Shown here: one piece after another, positions 6,795 to 14,506 of the stretch
How positions within the stretch are numbered: the stretch's first letter is position 1
Layout of the letters: every line of letters begins with the position of its first letter
Source: a virus
Reading direction: 5' to 3' (one strand)
IMG/VR virus record: IMGVR_UViG_3300034103_000394
Location: 1-26,267 of that record
DNA length: 26,267 bases
Made by a program: the position numbers and the translations under genes
The notes under the pieces: generated by a model
The model's input: the letters and a program-made list of their open reading frames with translations, nothing else
The model's database searches: none
What the model was told of the DNA's origin: nothing

Positions 6795-7645
6795 ACTATT
6801 CCGTTTTTATAAATTAAAATGTCCATATGTTCTTCTTCATCGTGCCATGTTTTTATTATGTCATTGAAACTGTTACAACTAAAAAGTTTTTTATTTTGTT
6901 CATTAGCATATAGATATGCTTCTTCCTTTAAGGCAATACCTAAATGTTTTAAATATTCCAATGCTTGTAATGGATTAGGATGTGAGTCGCTGCCATTTTG
7001 AAAGCTTACTCCTGTAGCAATATTCTTTTTTATATAATTTTTATGTAGAAAATGGTGATAGCATTCAGGAAATTTATTTAATAGACCTTTATAAGTATCA
7101 ATCAAATTATGATACTTTGTAAGATTGGGATCTTCAATGAAAGATAAATGTTCTTTATCTCCAGGAATATTTTTATCTCCCGTGAGGCTAGTGCTTAGTA
7201 AAGATATTTTATCGCAGGTTAAATTATTTAAAAAACTTTCAACCATATAGATTATAGACATATCTCTCACTATATAGTGAAAAAAAGAACCATAAGTTTC
7301 ATAAAATTTATAATAATCTAGAGGTGCATTAATATCATTGCCCTCATGGAAAATATTGCCGGGTGTATGCCAGTAACCTTGTGAAGTATGTCTATCTTCT
7401 CTGGTATAACTTGGGTACATGATTAATACTAAATCATCTTGATCAATTTGAAACTTATTGTGTGCTTGCGCTAATCTTATACACAATAGTTGATTACCGC
7501 CTCCAGATTTTGCAAGATTATAAAAAATACTGTTGGGGTATTGACTAGCAATAATATTTGCCCAAGTAGGCCAGGTATGTCTAGTATAACTACACCCGAA
7601 AGCAAAAATTCTTTTATAGGAATGCTTTAAATTTATCATAGACAT
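6791..7645 (-). CDS. SGNH/GDSL-like hydrolase
   Basis: A 284-residue protein with the block pattern of SGNH hydrolases: FAFGCSYT near the N-terminus with the candidate nucleophile Ser19, KSGGGN at 46-51 in the place of the Gly/Asn oxyanion blocks, and DSHPNP at about 220-225 giving the Asp/His of the triad. Such enzymes are esterases, often acting on acetylated glycans or lipids. It lies between a glycosyltransferase-like gene (32-base overlap) and thyA (four-base overlap). A role in deacetylating or acetylating a surface glycan would fit, but this is inference. An in-frame second ATG at 7639 is an alternative start; neither has a strong ribosome binding site. Confidence 0.7.
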   Translation of the reverse strand: MSMINLKHSYKRIFAFGCSYTRHTWPTWANIIASQYPNSIFYNLAKSGGGNQLLCIRLAQAHNKFQIDQDDLVLIMYPSYTREDRHTSQGYWHTPGNIFHEGNDINAPLDYYKFYETYGSFFHYIVRDMSIIYMVESFLNNLTCDKISLLSTSLTGDKNIPGDKEHLSFIEDPNLTKYHNLIDTYKGLLNKFPECYHHFLHKNYIKKNIATGVSFQNGSDSHPNPLQALEYLKHLGIALKEEAYLYANEQNKKLFSCNSFNDIIKTWHDEEEHMDILIYKNGIV

Positions 7646-8696
7646 TATTCAAATGGCCTATCATAAGATTTGGAAAATGAAAATAAGGGTATGGAATATC
7701 TTTGGTAGGCACAAACTCTTGCTCGGATAATTGCATATAGATAGGAGGAAACTTAGAAATATCAAATGCGTACTTAATTGCAAGTTTTCTGTTAGCAATT
7801 AACTTAGGATAAATTTTGAAATACATTTCTTTCCAATTATCTTTCAAACCTTGTATCCTCTTAATCTCGCTGACTAATACTTCTGCTCTTTCTTCAATAT
7901 TGTACACAGTATCAAAAGTATAATCAAAAATCTCATCATAACGTTGGAAACCAAATGATTCTAAAAACATCATATAGTTTTGCGGACCTAGTGCTAGGAA
8001 TGGTTTGTTAAAAAGTAGAGATAACACGCTGCTACCACTTATAGTATATAAATTTTCACCGTCACTTTCCCCAAAGACTGTCATAAAACAATCATTGTAG
8101 CAACTAGGTAAAGTTTCTCTATGAAACTTTATACCTTCAGTATTTTCTTGTTCTAGATATAATTGTCTAGGATTATCCCAATAATAAAACATGGCATCAT
8201 TTGTACGCCGGAAACTTATCTTGTTATCATTTATCAAATCGTATTTTGCGAACATATCCATCAAAGCAATACGATGCCTATGCGGCTGGTTATTCATAGA
8301 AATAAACGTATGGTTATAATCCTTATAAGGTGTTATTAACTCTACATCTAAGCCTATGTTGTCATTTGCTATCTTTGTTTCTAACCTGTTGTAAAGCACA
8401 AATGAATATGTGAACCAAAATGTTGGCCAATACAATATCGTAAATCTATTGTATAATGGATCATCTATAGGTATGAGGTTTGAGTTTTTTTGACTAAGTC
8501 CTGTTATAAAATAAACAGGAATTTTTCGTGAATCTGCATAGTCACAAATGTCAATAAGTAATTGTCTGTCGCCACAAAGGCTTGTATAGTGAAATTCTGT
8601 CTCACCTAAAATAACAATACGACTAGCATGCCTTAACTTTTTGATTTGTTCAAAATGAAGTTTAGGATTGCCCCAAATTGGAATGTGACCTATCAT
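7614..8696 (-). CDS. Glycosyltransferase-like phage protein, single-unit form
   Basis: A 360-residue protein whose second half aligns by eye with each half of the 687-residue protein at 19185-21248. Shared features are a MNNQPHRHRIALMDMF segment (about 134-150, matching YNRKPHLHRYNLVKSL) and a late KPFLALGPQNYMMFLESFGF segment (about 231-250, matching RPFIINGHSNLYNILKKMGF). I recall this late motif from exostosin/GT-like proteins in marine phages. It suggests a nucleotide-sugar-using transferase, but no catalytic residue can be proven. The TEK(T)xKP motif present in the duplicated protein is lost here, where GSSVLSLLFN stands instead. The ATG overlaps the upstream stop (ATGA). Confidence 0.6.
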   Translation of the reverse strand: MIGHIPIWGNPKLHFEQIKKLRHASRIVILGETEFHYTSLCGDRQLLIDICDYADSRKIPVYFITGLSQKNSNLIPIDDPLYNRFTILYWPTFWFTYSFVLYNRLETKIANDNIGLDVELITPYKDYNHTFISMNNQPHRHRIALMDMFAKYDLINDNKISFRRTNDAMFYYWDNPRQLYLEQENTEGIKFHRETLPSCYNDCFMTVFGESDGENLYTISGSSVLSLLFNKPFLALGPQNYMMFLESFGFQRYDEIFDYTFDTVYNIEERAEVLVSEIKRIQGLKDNWKEMYFKIYPKLIANRKLAIKYAFDISKFPPIYMQLSEQEFVPTKDIPYPYFHFPNLMIGHLNNVYDKFKAFL

Positions 8697-8989
8697 AGTT
8701 TATTTAATAATTTGTCAGTTTCCGGCTGCACCGCTTCTGCAATACTTTCTATATTTAGAACAAACTCCACGCTTAAGATGTGATCGTCGTACTCAGCAAG
8801 TTTACGACTTACTGCTTCTTCAATCTGCTCTGGAGCGAGCCCTTGATCAAGGAACTTTTTTATATTAATAGTTTGTTGGCGCTTCCCTGCTAACTTTATA
8901 ACTAATTTTTTTATAAATTCAACAGGGATTTTTTGCTTATCAACATCGTCAATAATATGTTCCCACTTCTTTAAAAAATCTGGGGACAT
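8693..8989 (-). CDS. Hypothetical protein, mostly helical
   Basis: A 98-residue soluble protein, Leu/Lys/Glu rich and predicted helical throughout (MSPDFLKKWEHIIDDVDKQK at the start). No recognised motif. It starts two bases after the stop of the 214-residue conserved gene and its stop overlaps the following ATG by four bases, so it is translated as part of the operon. I do not recognise a family. Confidence 0.7.
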   Translation of the reverse strand: MSPDFLKKWEHIIDDVDKQKIPVEFIKKLVIKLAGKRQQTINIKKFLDQGLAPEQIEEAVSRKLAEYDDHILSVEFVLNIESIAEAVQPETDKLLNKL

Positions 8990-8990
8990 A

Positions 8991-9635
8991 TTATACAGTT
9001 ACTTTTACTTTACTTGCCTTTTTAGTTTTAGACTTTTCAGCCTTGACTGGTTCAAGACTCGCAGCCTCTTTTAGTAAACGCTCAGCCTCTGCCATCAGTC
9101 CCTTCGCTTCAAGATTCATACGATCAGCCTGCTGGCGTAAGTTTCTTGCTATGCCTGCATCAGAAAGTGCTTCATCAGAACCCGCTGGTGGAGTTTTATC
9201 TCCGCGCATTCTACGTGCTACTTGTGCGGGATCTTGCATACCCATCTGTTTATCCATCTCAGCCAACTTCTTAACAGCCTCTTCGCCTTGCTTCATCTCA
9301 TTAAGAATTTTGTTTAATTCATCTAACTTAATCTTTGTATTTGGAGCAGGGGTCATCACAACTGTTTCAGTACGAATCTTCTTTAACATACCTTCACTAT
9401 GCAATTTTTGAAGGATTATAACACCATCTTTAGTATGTGTGCGATTCAAAGCATCGGCAAGATTTTCGCTATTCTGTCCGATATCACTCTCAATACACTT
9501 CATGAGTGGATCATGAATATGTTGATTTAATACTTCGGGATATGTGACTAAACACATGTGAGGCTCACCCGGTACCTCACGAAAAATTACTGCTACCTTA
9601 CGATCTCCGTGTTTTCCAACGTGTCTCAAAAACAT
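8991..9635 (-). CDS. Conserved T4-like marine phage protein with coiled-coil
   Basis: A 214-residue protein. The N-terminal domain begins FLRHVGKHGDRKVAVIFREV and is compact. A helical part from about residue 100 onward (LDELNKILNEMKQGEEAVKK, then a Leu/Ala/Glu-rich coiled coil) leads to a basic Lys-rich tail. I recall the same architecture and N-terminus in T4-like cyanophage genomes, where it is conserved but unassigned. The start is supported by a TAGGAG ribosome binding site about nine bases upstream and the late-type promoter ATTAAATA at 9658-9665. It heads the long leftward operon that ends with the aminotransferase gene. The basic tail hints at nucleic-acid binding, which is speculation. 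Confidence 0.8.
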   Translation of the reverse strand: MFLRHVGKHGDRKVAVIFREVPGEPHMCLVTYPEVLNQHIHDPLMKCIESDIGQNSENLADALNRTHTKDGVIILQKLHSEGMLKKIRTETVVMTPAPNTKIKLDELNKILNEMKQGEEAVKKLAEMDKQMGMQDPAQVARRMRGDKTPPAGSDEALSDAGIARNLRQQADRMNLEAKGLMAEAERLLKEAASLEPVKAEKSKTKKASKVKVTV

Positions 9636-9657
9636 AATTATGTCTCCTATAGTTTTG

Positions 9658-9665
9658 TATTTAAT
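9658..9665 (-). promoter_or_regulatory. Late-type promoter variant ATTAAATA
   Basis: ATTAAATA followed by C on the minus strand resembles the late consensus and lies 22 bases before the ATG at 9635. It leaves a leader of about 17 bases that carries the TAGGAG site. It is the likely start of the 9635-to-3648 operon. Confidence 0.45.
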
Positions 9666-9688
9666 AAAGATTTTGTTATAGATTAAAT

Positions 9689-9925
9689 TTATGACCAGGC
9701 GATTTCGTAAAAAACAGCCTCTTGAGGATCTTCAAAATAGATCACTCCCTCTGAATCTGAAAACAAAGTCATCACAGAATTTGATATAAAGAATCTACCT
9801 GAAAGTTTTTCTAGAACCCACAATTTACTTTGTTTGGTCACTTGTGTATTTGCTTTTACAAAATGTTTTGGGCAATAATCAAGTTCTCTTTGCCCAAACC
9901 ATGTGTATAAATTGATGTCGTTCAT
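9689..9925 (-). CDS. Hypothetical protein
   Basis: A 78-residue protein (MNDINLYTWFGQRELDYCP at the start) with two Cys-free aromatic-rich halves after the single Cys. It overlaps the upstream stop by four bases (ATGA), which supports the start. The end, DPQEAVFYEIAWS, is acidic. I recognise no family. It is the last gene of the MoxR/VWA cluster. Confidence 0.65.
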   Translation of the reverse strand: MNDINLYTWFGQRELDYCPKHFVKANTQVTKQSKLWVLEKLSGRFFISNSVMTLFSDSEGVIYFEDPQEAVFYEIAWS

Positions 9926-10332
9926 GCCATCAGATTCCTTAATACCATATATTTGTTGTAGGCATCCACTACCATTTGATCATCAGTTTTAGGTGAGGGT
10001 GCGAGGGGTATCCAAATTTCTTTGCGTGATAATTCAATATGTACGAATCCACCAAACCCATTAAATAATCGTGGCTGATGTATCTTACCATTACGGTATA
10101 GATCACTTGCTATCTCTATCACACTATCAATATCACAATCAGACAGATCATAGTTGCTACGTTGTCTAGCACCAGTATTACCATACTCATAATATGATTT
10201 TACAACACCTATCAATTGGTCTAAGTCCGGACAAGCCGTTCTAGTGATGATGACCAAAACATCATCTACACTTACTTCACCTAACGCAAGTGACTTCAAG
10301 CATCCGCCCAAACTGGTACCAACAAGCATCAT
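9922..10332 (-). CDS. Conserved phage hypothetical protein
   Basis: A 136-residue protein beginning MMLVGTSLGGCLKSLALGEV and containing VIITRTACPD and an IHQPRLFNGFGGF segment. I recall near-identical motif order in T4-like cyanophage hypotheticals found near MoxR-type genes, with no known function. The ATG overlaps the upstream stop (ATGA; the second ATG at 10329 is an alternative) and the stop overlaps the next gene. No signal peptide or membrane segment. Confidence 0.8.
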   Translation of the reverse strand: MMLVGTSLGGCLKSLALGEVSVDDVLVIITRTACPDLDQLIGVVKSYYEYGNTGARQRSNYDLSDCDIDSVIEIASDLYRNGKIHQPRLFNGFGGFVHIELSRKEIWIPLAPSPKTDDQMVVDAYNKYMVLRNLMA

Positions 10333-10703
10333 ACGATTACAGAATTTTTAATTTCAAAACGGTCACTATAAATTTTACGACCATTCTTGCGAATATGATT
10401 TACGATGAATTGTGGGTTATCTTCAAACATACTTTTTACATCATCCATATCTATACCATCAGTAGTAAACTGGTAGATTTCATAGTGACGCTGGCTATTA
10501 GCCCTAGCCCTTAGAATAAGTGACTGTAGTGGAATACTTGAACGATATTCTAACATTTTTTCGTCCTTCAGTATGTTCCATAATTTACGCTTTTCATAGG
10601 CATCGCGTTGAGCCATTTCGGCATCGACGTCAAATATAGATTCAAGCCCTGTGTTATCCCACATGGCAATAAAATTTTTTACGGATTTTTTGTTAGACGC
10701 CAT
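10329..10703 (-). CDS. Conserved phage hypothetical protein
   Basis: A 124-residue, highly charged soluble protein, mixed alpha/beta by appearance, with an N-terminal Lys-rich start (MASNKKSVKNFIAMWDNTG). It overlaps the upstream 80-residue gene by 25 bases and the downstream gene by four bases. No motif gives a function. Its steady place in the MoxR/VWA cluster suggests a shared process. Confidence 0.75.
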   Translation of the reverse strand: MASNKKSVKNFIAMWDNTGLESIFDVDAEMAQRDAYEKRKLWNILKDEKMLEYRSSIPLQSLILRARANSQRHYEIYQFTTDGIDMDDVKSMFEDNPQFIVNHIRKNGRKIYSDRFEIKNSVIV

Positions 10704-10921
10704 ATCAACTCTGCCTTTTCAATTTGGTCTGCTAGTGCAGGATTATCTCTACTTGCTTCTAATATATCACGCCATTCTAACCAACGATCACGGTGCTTTT
10801 TTTCCGGATCTTCACGGATTAGTTCTCTATCAGTCTCGCCACTTTTTCTACGGTAAATTGTTTTACCGCCGTCTGGACTTTCGTAAATCCAAATCTCCTC
10901 AATGCTTTTTATGATCGTCAT
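10679..10921 (-). CDS. Conserved small phage protein
   Basis: An 80-residue protein. I place the start at the ATG at 10921 (MTIIKSIEEIWIYESPDGG) because the earlier in-frame ATG at 10999 would give a 101-base overlap with the VWA gene and an unusual Arg/Thr-rich extension, whereas IEEIWIYESPDGGKTIYRR reads as a domain start I have seen in marine phages. The 3' half is charged and helical (KKHRDRWLEWRDILE). It overlaps the VWA gene end by 23 bases, indicating coupled translation. Function unknown. Confidence 0.75.
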   Translation of the reverse strand: MTIIKSIEEIWIYESPDGGKTIYRRKSGETDRELIREDPEKKHRDRWLEWRDILEASRDNPALADQIEKAELIWRLTKNP

Positions 10922-12206
10922 AAAGTGCAAAAGTACCGAACGGTGGGTTCGGGTTAGGATCACCATGAATGATCCATGTCGTATCACAGTAGTTCTCATC
11001 GCCCCAACTACCGAAGGGGTAACCGTCTGTGAATACGATCAATCGTGTAGGCACGCGACCCTCTTTCTTCAAATGATCAAAGATACAAGTGAAGTCAGTA
11101 CCGCCACCACCCATTAATTGATAGCCCTCAATAGTGTCAAGATTCTCACTAGTGAAAGTTTGCGGGTTATAAACTTCAGTATCAAAGCAATGCACATTGA
11201 TACGATAACCATCAAACGCACTCATCATGCCAGCAATTTCAGTCAAGAATGCCTTACCTTGAGTGTCGCTAATAGAACCTGACAAGTCAATGAATACGTC
11301 AACATCAATTTCTTCACCGGGAGTCATGCCGGGCATTACTGCATCCATATGCCAACCGCGACGACTGGGCTTGATCCAACTAAAGTCAGTCTTGATAGCA
11401 CTAGTCAGATTAGTCTGGATCAACTCACGCCAGGGCATGACAGGGTTAGTCATGTCTTTGATAAGACGCTCAACACCTGCGGGCAGACTACCTGCTTCAG
11501 CACTCTGAGCAGCATTGATTACAGCCTGCTTGATTTCTTGCTTGAGAGCCTCGCGCTCTTCAGCAGTCATAGTGGGACGTTTACCTTTTCCCTTCTTATC
11601 GCCCTCACCTTCACCCTCGCCCTCACCTTCACCCTCGCCATCACCGTCCATATGCTCGTCGAGCAACTGTTGAATCAGTTGGTCCATGTCAATCTTTTGA
11701 ACATTCTGCATCAAGTCATCATAGATTTCTTCTGACGATTTGCCGTCATACTTTTGTTCGTACAATGCAGGGACACTAGTGATAAACTGACCGACCTTGT
11801 GACGTTTCAAGTCAGCATTGACCGCATAGTCATTTGCGATATTGAAAATTTGTGGGTCACGTTCGCCGCGACGACCCATGTGATCATACACAACGTGAAG
11901 CACCTCATGCGCAACCAAGAATTCAACTTCTTTAGGCTTGAGCAGAGTGATGAATTTACTATTGTAATAAAATTTCTTGCCGTCAGTCGCGGCAGTACCG
12001 CACCAATCGTCAGCATTAATTAGTTGAAGTCTAGTAGCGAGATTACCGAAAAACGAATGACGCAACAGTAGACCAATACGTGCTGTCACCAATCGCTCAC
12101 GCGCCTGAGCATCAATTTTCGGGTCAGTCGGGCCGATAAGATTGTCAAACTTCTTATTGCGTTTAGACTTCTTAGAACCCTTAGTGCCGGGAATAACGTC
12201 ACTCAT
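10899..12206 (-). CDS. VWA-like protein with N-terminal metallopeptidase-like domain (DUF2201 type)
   Basis: A 435-residue protein in three parts. The N-terminal domain carries a zinc-metallopeptidase motif HEVLH (His100, Glu101, His104) followed by VYDHMGRRG. A low-complexity Gly-Glu linker spans about 187-208. The C-terminal von Willebrand A-like domain has the metal-ion-dependent adhesion motif DLSGS (307-311). This is the known pairing partner of MoxR-type AAA+ ATPases, here encoded just upstream. Such pairs act as chaperone or maturation systems; the phage target is unknown. It has its own sigma-70-like promoter (12236-12264), a CGGAG ribosome binding site and a high GC content for this window. 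Confidence 0.9.
   Translation of the reverse strand: MSDVIPGTKGSKKSKRNKKFDNLIGPTDPKIDAQARERLVTARIGLLLRHSFFGNLATRLQLINADDWCGTAATDGKKFYYNSKFITLLKPKEVEFLVAHEVLHVVYDHMGRRGERDPQIFNIANDYAVNADLKRHKVGQFITSVPALYEQKYDGKSSEEIYDDLMQNVQKIDMDQLIQQLLDEHMDGDGEGEGEGEGEGEGDKKGKGKRPTMTAEEREALKQEIKQAVINAAQSAEAGSLPAGVERLIKDMTNPVMPWRELIQTNLTSAIKTDFSWIKPSRRGWHMDAVMPGMTPGEEIDVDVFIDLSGSISDTQGKAFLTEIAGMMSAFDGYRINVHCFDTEVYNPQTFTSENLDTIEGYQLMGGGGTDFTCIFDHLKKEGRVPTRLIVFTDGYPFGSWGDENYCDTTWIIHGDPNPNPPFGTFALYDDHKKH
11601..11636 (-). repeat. Two perfect 18-base coding repeats (Gly-Glu linker)
   Basis: The 18-base unit gccctcaccttcaccctc occurs twice in tandem (11601-11618, 11619-11636) with partial units on both sides. It encodes the alternating Gly-Glu linker between the metallopeptidase-like and VWA domains. 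The unit count may vary by slippage between related phages. Confidence 0.9.
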
Positions 12207-12235
12207 ACATAAACTCCGTTAGTCAATATGTATAT

Positions 12236-12264
12236 ATTATAAGATAAGTGAGAGTCAAAGTCAA
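12236..12264 (-). promoter_or_regulatory. Sigma-70-type promoter for the VWA gene
   Basis: On the minus strand TTGACT (12259-12264), a 17-base spacer and a perfect TATAAT (12236-12241) precede the ATG at 12206 by about 30 bases, with CGGAG between. This is a host-RNA-polymerase promoter, unlike the late promoters elsewhere, and implies early expression. Confidence 0.75.
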
Positions 12265-12300
12265 GAGAAAGCCCATGATGCCCAAACCCTAGACTCTCAC
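12248..12300. repeat. 9-bp inverted repeat GTGAGAGTC / GACTCTCAC around the promoter
   Basis: GTGAGAGTC (12248-12256) and its exact complement GACTCTCAC (12292-12300) flank 35 bases that include the -35 box at 12259-12264. The first arm lies in the spacer. A third copy (13432-13440) sits directly before the ATG of the MoxR gene. No T-run follows, so it is not a terminator; an operator or a base-pairing element is possible. Confidence 0.5.
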
Positions 12301-12336
12301 GTATTCGGGCTTGAGCACCATGGACCATAACGGACC

Positions 12337-13431
12337 TTAGTTACCAGCCTCGACGATGTACTTACCGTACTTCTTGTGGAACTCGTCAAAGTTCTTCAAC
12401 TGACTGGGTTCGATGGGCAACTTGAAAGTTTTGAGTGCGACCTTAGCACCCATCACTACAAGTTCAGTCTCAAAGTTACTCATCATGTAGTTGAAGAAAT
12501 TATCAGCCATAGTATGGAACTTCTTCATATCGACCTTGTTCTCAATTGCATCGCGCAATTCGTAACACATTGAAGTAGTCAAGGAATACATAGCCGAAAT
12601 TTCTTTGACGTTGAGGTCCTTGACCTTACCCGACAAGATATCACTCGGGTTAGGCATCTTGCTACTCACCTTGCGGTGTGCCATAAACTTGACGGCAAGA
12701 CCTTCGCCGACAGCACCAGCGACAAGATTGAACATAGTATCGTTGTCGGTGTCAGCCTCATCTTCAAGAATCTGGCTAACGAATGTCCAACTACGCGGGG
12801 TAGCGAATGCACGGCTGCTGGACTTGTTGTCAAAGTCATACAAGTCATTCTTAGCGAACGACAAGTAACCAACAACGTCAGTATGAATGCCTGCGTTCAC
12901 AGCCCAGTTTTGCCATGAAGCAAAGTCTGCCCGCATCTCAAGATGCAAGAAACGATTTGCGAGGGGCATAGGCATACGATACGTCACGCCCTTATCAGAT
13001 TCACGATTACCTGCCGCGACGATAACAACGTTATCGGGCAGTACATACTTACCTACACGGCGATTGAGAACCAACTGATAACCTGCTGCCTGAACAGCGG
13101 GCGGTGCAGAGTTCATCTCGTCAAGAAAGAGAACGATGACGGGATACTTGCTAGCAAGTTCAGCATCAGGTAGATCGACTGGGGGAGCCCAGTCCATGCG
13201 ACCGTTATCTTTGTTGTAGTAAGGGATACCACGCAAGTCAGTGGGCTCCATTTGCGCCATGCGCAAGTCAATCATCAAGCCACCAAGTTCGTTAGTGATT
13301 TCACTCACGACCTCAGACTTGCCGATGCCGGGAGGACCCCAGAGAAACACCGGACGTTTTGCCTTGAATGCCTTGAGAAGGGCCTTGCGAGCCTGGACAG
13401 ATGTAACTGTCATGTTATCAGTAATAGCCAT
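12337..13431 (-). CDS. MoxR-type AAA+ ATPase
   Basis: A 364-residue AAA+ protein of the MoxR/AAA_5 type. Walker A is GPPGIGKS (32-39) and Walker B is VLFLDEMNSAP (about 100-110, Asp104/Glu105). The following PAVQ and the sensor region AAGNRESDKG match the family. MoxR ATPases act with VWA-domain proteins to remodel or mature protein complexes, often by metal insertion. The VWA/metallopeptidase partner is the next gene. The start ATG at 13431 has a TAGGAG ribosome binding site and a sigma-70-like promoter (13463-13491). The pair is known from T4-like cyanophages as I recall, but its role in infection is not established. Confidence 0.93.
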   Translation of the reverse strand: MAITDNMTVTSVQARKALLKAFKAKRPVFLWGPPGIGKSEVVSEITNELGGLMIDLRMAQMEPTDLRGIPYYNKDNGRMDWAPPVDLPDAELASKYPVIVLFLDEMNSAPPAVQAAGYQLVLNRRVGKYVLPDNVVIVAAGNRESDKGVTYRMPMPLANRFLHLEMRADFASWQNWAVNAGIHTDVVGYLSFAKNDLYDFDNKSSSRAFATPRSWTFVSQILEDEADTDNDTMFNLVAGAVGEGLAVKFMAHRKVSSKMPNPSDILSGKVKDLNVKEISAMYSLTTSMCYELRDAIENKVDMKKFHTMADNFFNYMMSNFETELVVMGAKVALKTFKLPIEPSQLKNFDEFHKKYGKYIVEAGN

Positions 13432-13462
13432 GTGAGAGTCTCCTATAAATTAATGTCTAGTT

Positions 13463-13491
13463 ATCTTATTTGATAACAGACCTGTTGTCAA
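13463..13491 (-). promoter_or_regulatory. Sigma-70-type promoter for the MoxR gene
   Basis: TTGACA (13486-13491), a 17-base spacer and TAAGAT (13463-13468, four of six consensus bases) lie about 32 bases before the ATG. The -35 context GGCTTGAC is identical to that of the promoter at 14123-14151. Confidence 0.6.
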
Positions 13492-13751
13492 GCCTTGAAT
13501 CGCTCATACGAACGAATTGGGCTATAACGATTTGCCGAATTCTTTTCCACAACCGTGAAACCGATATTCTTGTCACGCAATGTAGTGAGTAATGTACCGA
13601 GGTCCAAATCTTCCTCAAGATAGACCGTACCACCCTTCTGATAAGAATACTCGGTGATAGTGTTGATGATGCCCAACTGATCAAGCACCTTGCGCTTGAC
13701 CGCACCCCAGGCGTGACCAGGATCGCTATAAACTTTGATTTTGATAGTCAT
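13488..13751 (-). CDS. Conserved hypothetical protein
   Basis: An 87-residue protein beginning MTIKIKVYSDPGHAWGAVKR, with GGTVYLEEDLDLG in the middle. Similar short proteins occur in phages and bacterial genomes by my recollection, without an assigned function. The start has TAGGAG about ten bases upstream. Its stop overlaps the -35 box of the MoxR promoter. It belongs to the early-type, higher-GC cluster. Confidence 0.8.
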   Translation of the reverse strand: MTIKIKVYSDPGHAWGAVKRKVLDQLGIINTITEYSYQKGGTVYLEEDLDLGTLLTTLRDKNIGFTVVEKNSANRYSPIRSYERFKA

Positions 13752-13765
13752 TGCATCGACTCCTA

Positions 13766-14092
13766 TTAGGCAGCAGCTAAAATTTGATTTTGCTGACGGG
13801 TTTTGATTTGGTCCTGAATATACTTGTCAAGACCCTGTCGGGTCTGGTCGTATCCCAGGGACTTGAGTAACTTGCGAATATGGGGCAACATATAGCCCTT
13901 GCTCTCAAGAATCGTCAGGGGAGCCTCACCTGCATTCAAGCGGCTGAAGTATTCCTCGACCGTGAAATTCTTGACTAGAAACGTAATAAACGTTCCCTTG
14001 CTGACTCGGTTATACTTGAATCGGGCAACAAACTTACCTTCGTAAGTCACATATTCTGAACCGTCAAACTTGTCTTTCAAGAACCGACTCAT
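13766..14092 (-). CDS. Hypothetical protein
   Basis: A 108-residue protein. I take the ATG at 14092 (MSRFLKDKFDGSEYVTYEGK), which follows GGAG by seven bases; an in-frame TTG two codons earlier is less likely. The N-terminal half looks beta-rich and the second half helical and basic (HIRKLLKSLGYDQTRQGLDK), which could form a small DNA- or RNA-binding helix pair. This is speculation. It is the first gene of the unit led by the sigma-70-like promoter at 14123-14151, so early expression is likely. Confidence 0.75.
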   Translation of the reverse strand: MSRFLKDKFDGSEYVTYEGKFVARFKYNRVSKGTFITFLVKNFTVEEYFSRLNAGEAPLTILESKGYMLPHIRKLLKSLGYDQTRQGLDKYIQDQIKTRQQNQILAAA

Positions 14093-14122
14093 AATCAATC
14101 TCCGTTTATCAACTATAGATAT

Positions 14123-14151
14123 AGTGTATGCCCAAATGGACCCAAAGTCAA
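14123..14151 (-). promoter_or_regulatory. Sigma-70-type promoter
   Basis: TTGACT (14146-14151), a 17-base spacer and TACACT (14123-14128) lie about 30 bases before the ATG at 14092. The sequence shares GGCTTGAC with the MoxR promoter and CTTGACTTTG with the VWA promoter, suggesting a common early class. Confidence 0.55.
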
Positions 14152-14194
14152 GCCTTTTTTATGGCGTCGTAAGTTATTGATTCTATTAGGATTT

Positions 14195-14506
14195 TTATTG
14201 CGTTAATCGCAGGATTAGTAACATTTTCTCGCAATAGTCTATGGAATTAGCCAAATCTTCTCTGGGCTTGTTGGCTAAATAGGGCTTATGTAACTGTCTA
14301 GCACGTACTTCGGCACTGCCCAGTACACCCACAAGTTTCTCAGCATTTTTTATCAGTTTACGTAAATCTTTACTGTAGTTGAGTTGACGCGCTTGGTAGG
14401 TAAGATCATCAATAATCTTACTTGCCTCTACAGCAGTTGTGAATTTTATTTCACTCAAGTCCCATGTCCTTGCGTATTTTGGTTGCGCTGATTGAATGTA
14501 TTGCAT
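14195..14506 (-). CDS. Hypothetical helical protein
   Basis: About 103 residues, charged and mostly helical (EASKIIDDLTYQARQLN; LRKLIKNAEKLVGVLGSAEV). The start is uncertain. An ATG at 14506 follows AGAGG by nine bases but overlaps the upstream gene by 56 bases. A TTG at 14458 follows AAGGA and overlaps by only eight. An ATG at 14527 would give 77 bases of overlap. No family recognised. It ends the 16639-to-14195 unit. Confidence 0.6.
   Translation of the reverse strand: MQYIQSAQPKYARTWDLSEIKFTTAVEASKIIDDLTYQARQLNYSKDLRKLIKNAEKLVGVLGSAEVRARQLHKPYLANKPREDLANSIDYCEKMLLILRLTQ

Noticed and set aside
8696-8706. ATTAAATA four bases before the ATG at 8696 as another leaderless late promoter
   Set aside because: The spacing is four, not five, and the sequence is fully explained by the last codons of the preceding gene with an ATGA overlap.
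12248-12300. The inverted repeat as a terminator for the MoxR transcript
   Set aside because: The stem has a 35-base loop and is not followed by a T-run; it overlaps promoter elements instead.
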